Part shown: positions 59,285 to 64,000 of the stretch, one piece after another
How positions within the stretch are numbered: the first letter of the stretch is position 1
Layout of the letters: the number at the start of each line of letters is the position of its first letter
DNA from: Nyssa sinensis
Taxonomy: Eukaryota > Streptophyta > Magnoliopsida > Cornales > Nyssaceae
Length of the DNA: 64,000 nt
Reading direction: 5' to 3'
NCBI GenBank assembly: GCA_008638375.1
Contig: CM018036.1
Coordinates: 16,510,651-16,574,650, forward strand
Notes under the pieces: generated by a model
The model's input: the letters and a program-made list of their open reading frames with translations, nothing else
What the model was told of the DNA's origin: nothing
Databases searched by the model: none
Position numbers and translations under genes: made by a program

Positions 59285-60790
59285 CCAAAAGAAAAGAAAA
59301 GATTAGTTGTGGCTCTTTCCTTTCTGTACATTGCCTTAGGAATCCCTTTCTCTATAATTATCATGTGCACATATTGGTGTGGCCAATCCTACATATAACA
59401 TTCACTCCGGTATGAACACACTCTCACCCCCCACAATATTTATGGCTCATAGCACAAATTGGGCTGATTTTTTGTCCAGTTGATCTATCTCACGGGGACC
59501 CTCAAATAGCGGGTGCCTGTCTTTCTTTTTAACCTAACCTTGTTTGCATCCATTGCAAACTTGATAATTTAAAGATCCTGTTAGAAGTTCTCATGGGTGA
59601 TGTTACTATTGTTTATTAGAATTTTCATGGTACTAGATTATGTGATTGCACATGAAAATAGAACAACTAATCTGTTGATCTCTTATATTTATTTATTTAT
59701 TTTCTAAAAAATTTCAGTTTTTTTACATTTAAATTATTTCCTATTGTCGAATCCTTTTTTTTTTTTTAAATTGTAAAAATTGTTTTTAAAAAATTGTAAA
59801 TGAAATCAAATGTCCAAGTCTTCCTTTTTCCTTTTTTTTATAGAGAAAAAAAAGGAAGGGGGGGGGGGGGGGGGATTAAGTTTGTTCTATCAAAATTAGT
59901 GAAGTTCTGGCTTCAGCACTGACAACTTCTCTTACCCCTTCACTTCAAGGCAGGTGAAAGTTAAAAACAGAAAACTCACCCCTAATAGAAGTCAGAGTTG
60001 AACGACACAATGATAAATTTAGAATGTAGCATAGTCAGAAATGGTTAAGAGTGGATGATGAGAATTATAATGATAGGTATTACAGCAGGGATACTTCACA
60101 ATCAACACATCGGTTTGAAATACAATAAACAGAGTTTGGCAACATGGACAACATTTCCCAGTTATACAGCCAATTGTTTCACTATCTTAATGTAGATGTA
60201 TACTTTTATTTATTAGTATCTGTTTTCCTGTATTGTTGTGTGGAGAAAAATGATCAATTTGTGATCAATTTGTTGTGTTATTGCTGTACAGGTGAATGAT
60301 CCCATTGTTGCAGTGAAAAAGCTTTCCATGTCTCCATCTGCAAAAAGAATGATATTCTATGGCTCTAGCTGAAGCACCAAACACTGTTTGATGAGTTTGC
60401 AAAGTTTCAAAACAGGTTCTCATACATGTATAGAATGGGAATTCCTATGCCTGTACTCAAAGACATTATAGATGCATTCCCATTAGAAGCCCATAATTAT
60501 GTTGCATCTTTTCTTTCTTTCTTTTTCTTTTTCTTTTCATTTTTGGGTAGGCAAGTGTTGTATCTGCTGTTTTAGGCTTGTGGTAGTAACTGCCCACTCA
60601 TTACTACTCAACTACCTGAGAATTTAGGCTGTAATTATCCCGGAATTTTCAGTCCTATTTACATAATAAAACATTGTAATGAGATTTATGAGCAGAAGCA
60701 ATGGAAATTCATTTTCTCGCATAAGTTTGTTCTCTCCTACAAAAGAAGAAAGAAGAAAGAACAGAGTATGGATTTGAACAGCTTTCTGCA

Positions 60791-62376
60791 TCATTCCAAC
60801 AAGCCACAATTGGTGACAACCACCTTTGAATAAGGACGGTTGAAGCCTCTTTCGGCAACAACAGCTCTTTTATCTCCAATTAACTTGGCTACCCTGATTG
60901 ACAAAACAGCAAAAAGATGTTCATTTCACATGTATTTAACTTGAAATGACATTGACTACCTCTATTCAGTTCCAACTAGCAAGATAAACCCTTCAAAAGG
61001 GGGAAAAACATGTGTGTGCAGAATGCCGTGGTTTGCAATTACCACTGTTTCTAAGTCTCTAGTCAGGCTCTGGATAGGGTAGCTATGACGACATTCCAGG
61101 CCAAACAACAAGAGTTGCTTTAGAGAGCAATTTGGTTGCTTCAACAACTATTTAGTCTAAAAGCATATCCAAATTATGGACGCAACAGACTCTGGAAGCA
61201 ACAACACTGCTCAAGACAAAAAAAAAAAGAACCCTTGATATTGCAGAAAATGTTAGTCATTCTCTGGTTGTCTCATGTTCTCTGTAAAAGCAATGAATAC
61301 ATAATGGATTTTCTTGCTCCCAGATACAAGGCAGTGGGACTCAATATAATAAATGCATGTGGGTTGCATCACATTGTGTCCAAGAGAGAAAAAATGAGGT
61401 GAGAAAATTAATCATCTTTAGCATTTTTCTCAATGTAATCTTTTTTATCCGATTGTTTGCTAATGGAAGACCCAACAACCAGTACCTGAAATAAGGAGAG
61501 CTAGTATTCTCTTGCACAGTCTTCACCTGCCCTATCTTCTCCACAACCTCCATTCCCTCCAAGATTCTCCCAACCACTAGAGCTGAGTCATCCAACTCCG
61601 GTGAGTCTTTCGTAGCAATCACAAACTCCGTCCCATTCGGGTCCTTTCCAATCTCCTCCTCATCAATCTCCAACTTCCCTTTTCTTGCAACCAACTTCAA
61701 CTTTGGAGGTGGTTTTGAGGGATCCCTCACAATAATGCTAACACTTCCAGACAAATTCTTTGTCCCGGGACAATTTTCATTCGATTTCTCCCATTCATCC
61801 ACTGAGATTGTCAACTGCCAGATTGCTTCCTGTCTTTGTTGCAAGTTCAGCATCCACACCATATGATCTCACCCCACCATGTTGCACATAATTTGGCATG
61901 ATCTTAATGAACTCTTTTCTTCTATAACTAATTCCAGCTTTTCCACTAACAAGGTTACTAAACCTAGCAGTCCCGGCCGGCACATTGTCACTGTATAGAC
62001 CGATGACAATCCGACCAGTAGGCTTCCCATCAATGGATATATCAAGAAATGCTCTCTTCTTTGGAGTTTTGTTTATGCAGCTATCAGTAACCTCTGAATC
62101 CGGTTCTTGCCCATAATTTTCATTGGTGTTTGCAGCATTTTCTTCGGCCCGTGCCCACGACAGGTGACATGGGTCTAGTGTCTGGGAACCCAACAGAAGA
62201 AGCAAGGATGAGTTGGTGCAAATTGCAAGCTCTCGGCGAGATAATTTGCAGTACTGTTTGAGGTTAGGGGAAGATGGGGAGGTGGGTGTGTGTTGAATTT
62301 GCGTAGGAGGTAGTGTCGGTGATATGAGGTGAAGGAATTGAGCAGAAGATTGCAAAACTTTTGGGTTTTGCCACAT
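60791..62376 (-). CDS. CYP26-2: Chloroplast peptidyl-prolyl cis-trans isomerase, CYP26-2-like, 2 exons
   Basis: Cyclophilin-type prolyl isomerase predicted to reach the chloroplast. Exon 1 is 61486-62376 and exon 2 is 60791-60893; the 592-bp intron has a GT donor and AG acceptor. The product is about 330 aa, near Arabidopsis CYP26-2 (317). It has a Ser/Pro/Thr-rich transit-like N-terminus, then CKLSRRELAICTNSSLLLLL as a likely thylakoid-type hydrophobic stretch, then the cyclophilin-like domain (FLDISIDGKPTGRIVIGLYS, ISYRRKEFIKIMPNYVQHGG). The tail has VVGRILEGMEVVEKIGQVKT and ends VVTNCGLLE. The domain departs from classical cyclophilins at active-site positions, as family members do, so catalysis is uncertain. 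One extra base near 61800 (GTGGATGAATGG) breaks the frame; without it the two exons total exactly 331 codons including the stop. Start is the ATG at 62376 followed by WQNPKV. Confidence 0.9.
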
Positions 62377-63160
62377 TTTCTGGAGAGGAATTGTTCAGGG
62401 ACTGTCTCACTTCTTCTCACACCTGTTTTTTGTTGTACAATGTCTGTTGCTCTCCTTGTCCATAGAAAGTGATTTTGTGGATAAGAAAGTTAGAAACCCA
62501 ATCCATAGGCAGCAGGAATGCCCATTTATTTGGACTTTTTTGTCATTTTCATCAATTAATTAATTATATACCATCGTTTTAATTTGAAAATTCACATTTT
62601 TTTTCTTTCTTCTCTTTTTTAGTGGAGTATATATATAGCTCTTGCATGACTTATGAGTTTAAAGTCAGAAATCTGAAACCAATTAATTCACATTAACTGT
62701 AAAGACAGAAGATTTTACTCATGATTCCAAAGATGATCAGGCAAGAATGGTGGTTCATGCCTTACTTGAAATGAAGAAATTTTCATATTCAAAGTTCACA
62801 AATCAGTGGACAAATTCTGGCAAAGATGATGGCTGATTTAAAGGCATTAATTGTGTGTAAATTCTTTTGACTTTTCTCATTGGGCTTCCAAACCTATTTT
62901 AGGAAACTCAATCTCATTGCTATGTACATTTTATTTATAAAATGAGTACTACTAGTCTTACCTTCATATTTTATCAATAGTGTTTACCTTTATGAGTTGA
63001 CAGGAATACTCAATAAAAAACTCCCATTGAAGGAGACATTCCTCTTTTTTTTTGTTCAATTCAATATTTTCTTTATTAACTTCCTACATAGTTTGACTTC
63101 CCCAATTGCTTAAGAAACCATACTTCAACTGTAAAAGTTAATGTTGGCAGAAAACATGAA
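62377..63160. other. Cyclophilin upstream region, no further gene seen
   Basis: Holds the leader and presumed promoter of the cyclophilin gene. AT-rich with no other recognisable coding sequence. Confidence 0.6.
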
Positions 63161-63161
63161 G

Positions 63162-63880
63162 CCTTTTTTTTTTTTTGGAAAGCTGATTTTTATTACCACC
63201 AAAAATGCAGGGGAGCACCCCCACAGAAGAACACTTCAATGAGACCACAAATAAAAAATAAAAAAACCCAGCAAGCCACAAGAAGGCATAGTTCATAACA
63301 CTACTGCAAACTAAAAAACACCAAAAAAAAACAAAAAAAAAAACCAAGAATACAGATTCACAGTGATCACTAACAAACTAAACATCAGAAAAACTACTCC
63401 CTGAACCCTCAGCCCATTCACACCTTAATTACCACTGCATGAAGATCTGAAATCAGCAACCACTGAAAGTCGTATTTAAAACACCAAGACTTAATCTCAA
63501 CAAACAATTCCCATTTATATTTGGAGTATTTCTCCACATGGAGACAATATCTCCAATGGCTTTATTGACCTCTCTTGTCAGTTGCCCCAAATTCTTCCCT
63601 TCATTATTGAAAACTCTTTTATTCCTTTCGACCCAAATAGTATAAACTGCTATGGAGAGGGTTAGCAAGGCAACAGAGTGCGAAAAACTTTGATCTTTAG
63701 CTTATTCGCTTTGCCCATTTGGTGAACTTGTCCCAGTTTTAGGATGGTTTCCAATTAAGCAGGTACTCATTGCCTCCTTCCATATTTCTTCTGTTCCTTC
63801 ACATTCCAAAAATCAGTGTTCTCTAGACTTTCACTATTGCTGCTACAGAAAGTGCACTTGTCTTCAATTTCCATAGAATA
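63162..63880 (-). mobile_element. 3' end of a LINE (L1-type) with zf-RVT remnant
   Basis: The minus strand encodes a zf-RVT-like segment (SREHxFLECEGTEEIWKEAM, about 63755-63825). After a stop comes the typical C-terminal stretch LSIAVYTIWVERNKRVF (about 63610-63665). A T run at 63163-63177 marks the poly-A tail on the minus strand. Stops and a missing 5' part show it is a dead, truncated copy. It is unrelated in detail to the LINE piece in the helicase intron. Confidence 0.7.
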
Positions 63881-63884
63881 CATG

Positions 63885-64000
63885 CTTGTTTTCACGGAAG
63901 GAGCCAGGAATTTTGCTCAGGATGGGCAAATTTTGTTTAAAAAATATTTAATTATAAATTTAAAAATTAATAAGTATAAAATTTATTTTATAGGCAAGTT
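63885..64000. other. Possible edge of another repeat at window end
   Basis: GGAGCCAGGAATTTTGCTC (63900-63918) followed by AT-rich DNA resembles the start of a common plant repeat family. Too short to classify. Confidence 0.25.

Noticed and set aside
60293..60371. Possible further C3HC exon after a CTGTACAG acceptor
   Set aside because: Reads VNDPIVAVKKLSMSPSAKRM then a stop; I do not recognise it as part of the family.

Overview
The window is nuclear DNA of a eudicot plant, probably a perennial with a repeat-rich genome. The evidence is long AT-rich GT-AG introns, plant-specific gene families, a plastid-targeted cyclophilin, and plant transposons of almost every class. The species cannot be named from the sequence. 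Nothing prokaryotic, viral or organellar was seen.

Host genes in order: (1) a DEAD-box RNA helicase of the RH51/RH27 (DDX18/Has1) ribosome-biogenesis type, plus strand, 12 exons, 3845-17135; (2) a leucine-rich-repeat secreted/membrane protein of the PII-2 (Piriformospora indica-insensitive 2) type, minus strand, 2 exons, 22478-25139; (3) a truncated GeBP/STOREKEEPER-like fragment near 46.2-46.6 kb; (4) a decayed C3HC zinc-finger (NIPA/IAP-like) gene, plus strand, 55910 to about 58346; (5) a chloroplast cyclophilin of the CYP26-2 type, minus strand, 2 exons, 60791-62376.

The rest is mostly transposon. A dead PIF/Harbinger element with its Myb/SANT-like ORF and transposase occupies 0.36-3.1 kb. 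The helicase introns carry a SINE-like element, an 861-bp hAT MITE with a perfect 8-bp target duplication, a second SINE-like element, a 5'-truncated LINE and a 325-bp tandem duplication. A CACTA-like terminus with an 82-86-bp tandem array lies at 26.9-28.3 kb, and a Tourist-like MITE at 28.7-29.4 kb. From about 30.2 to 45.0 kb there is a nested structure: a Mutator-like element (MULE) with a broken mudrA-type transposase and a convergent GRF zinc-finger gene. It was invaded by a complete but dead Ty3/gypsy chromovirus (30309-35229, TSD ATAAC) and by a 4.4-kb LTR-like insertion (38876-43307, TSD GTAAT), which itself contains a 724-bp near-identical tandem duplication. Further right are a cluster of small 'GAGCATCTCCAATG'-type MITEs, two inverted copies of one hAT MITE, a TRIM (58583-59001) and a LINE 3' end.

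A recurring oddity is that the conserved host genes carry isolated single-base indels, mostly insertions, that break otherwise intact reading frames. This affects the helicase, the LRR gene, the cyclophilin and the C3HC gene. Exon lengths become exact multiples of three once each extra base is discounted. Uncorrected long-read error is the simplest explanation, although the C3HC gene also has lesions that look like true decay. I found no convincing previously undescribed biological system. The most interesting items are the nested MULE and its GRF partner, the CACTA-like tandem array, the inverted hAT pair and the possible alternative acceptor in the helicase.
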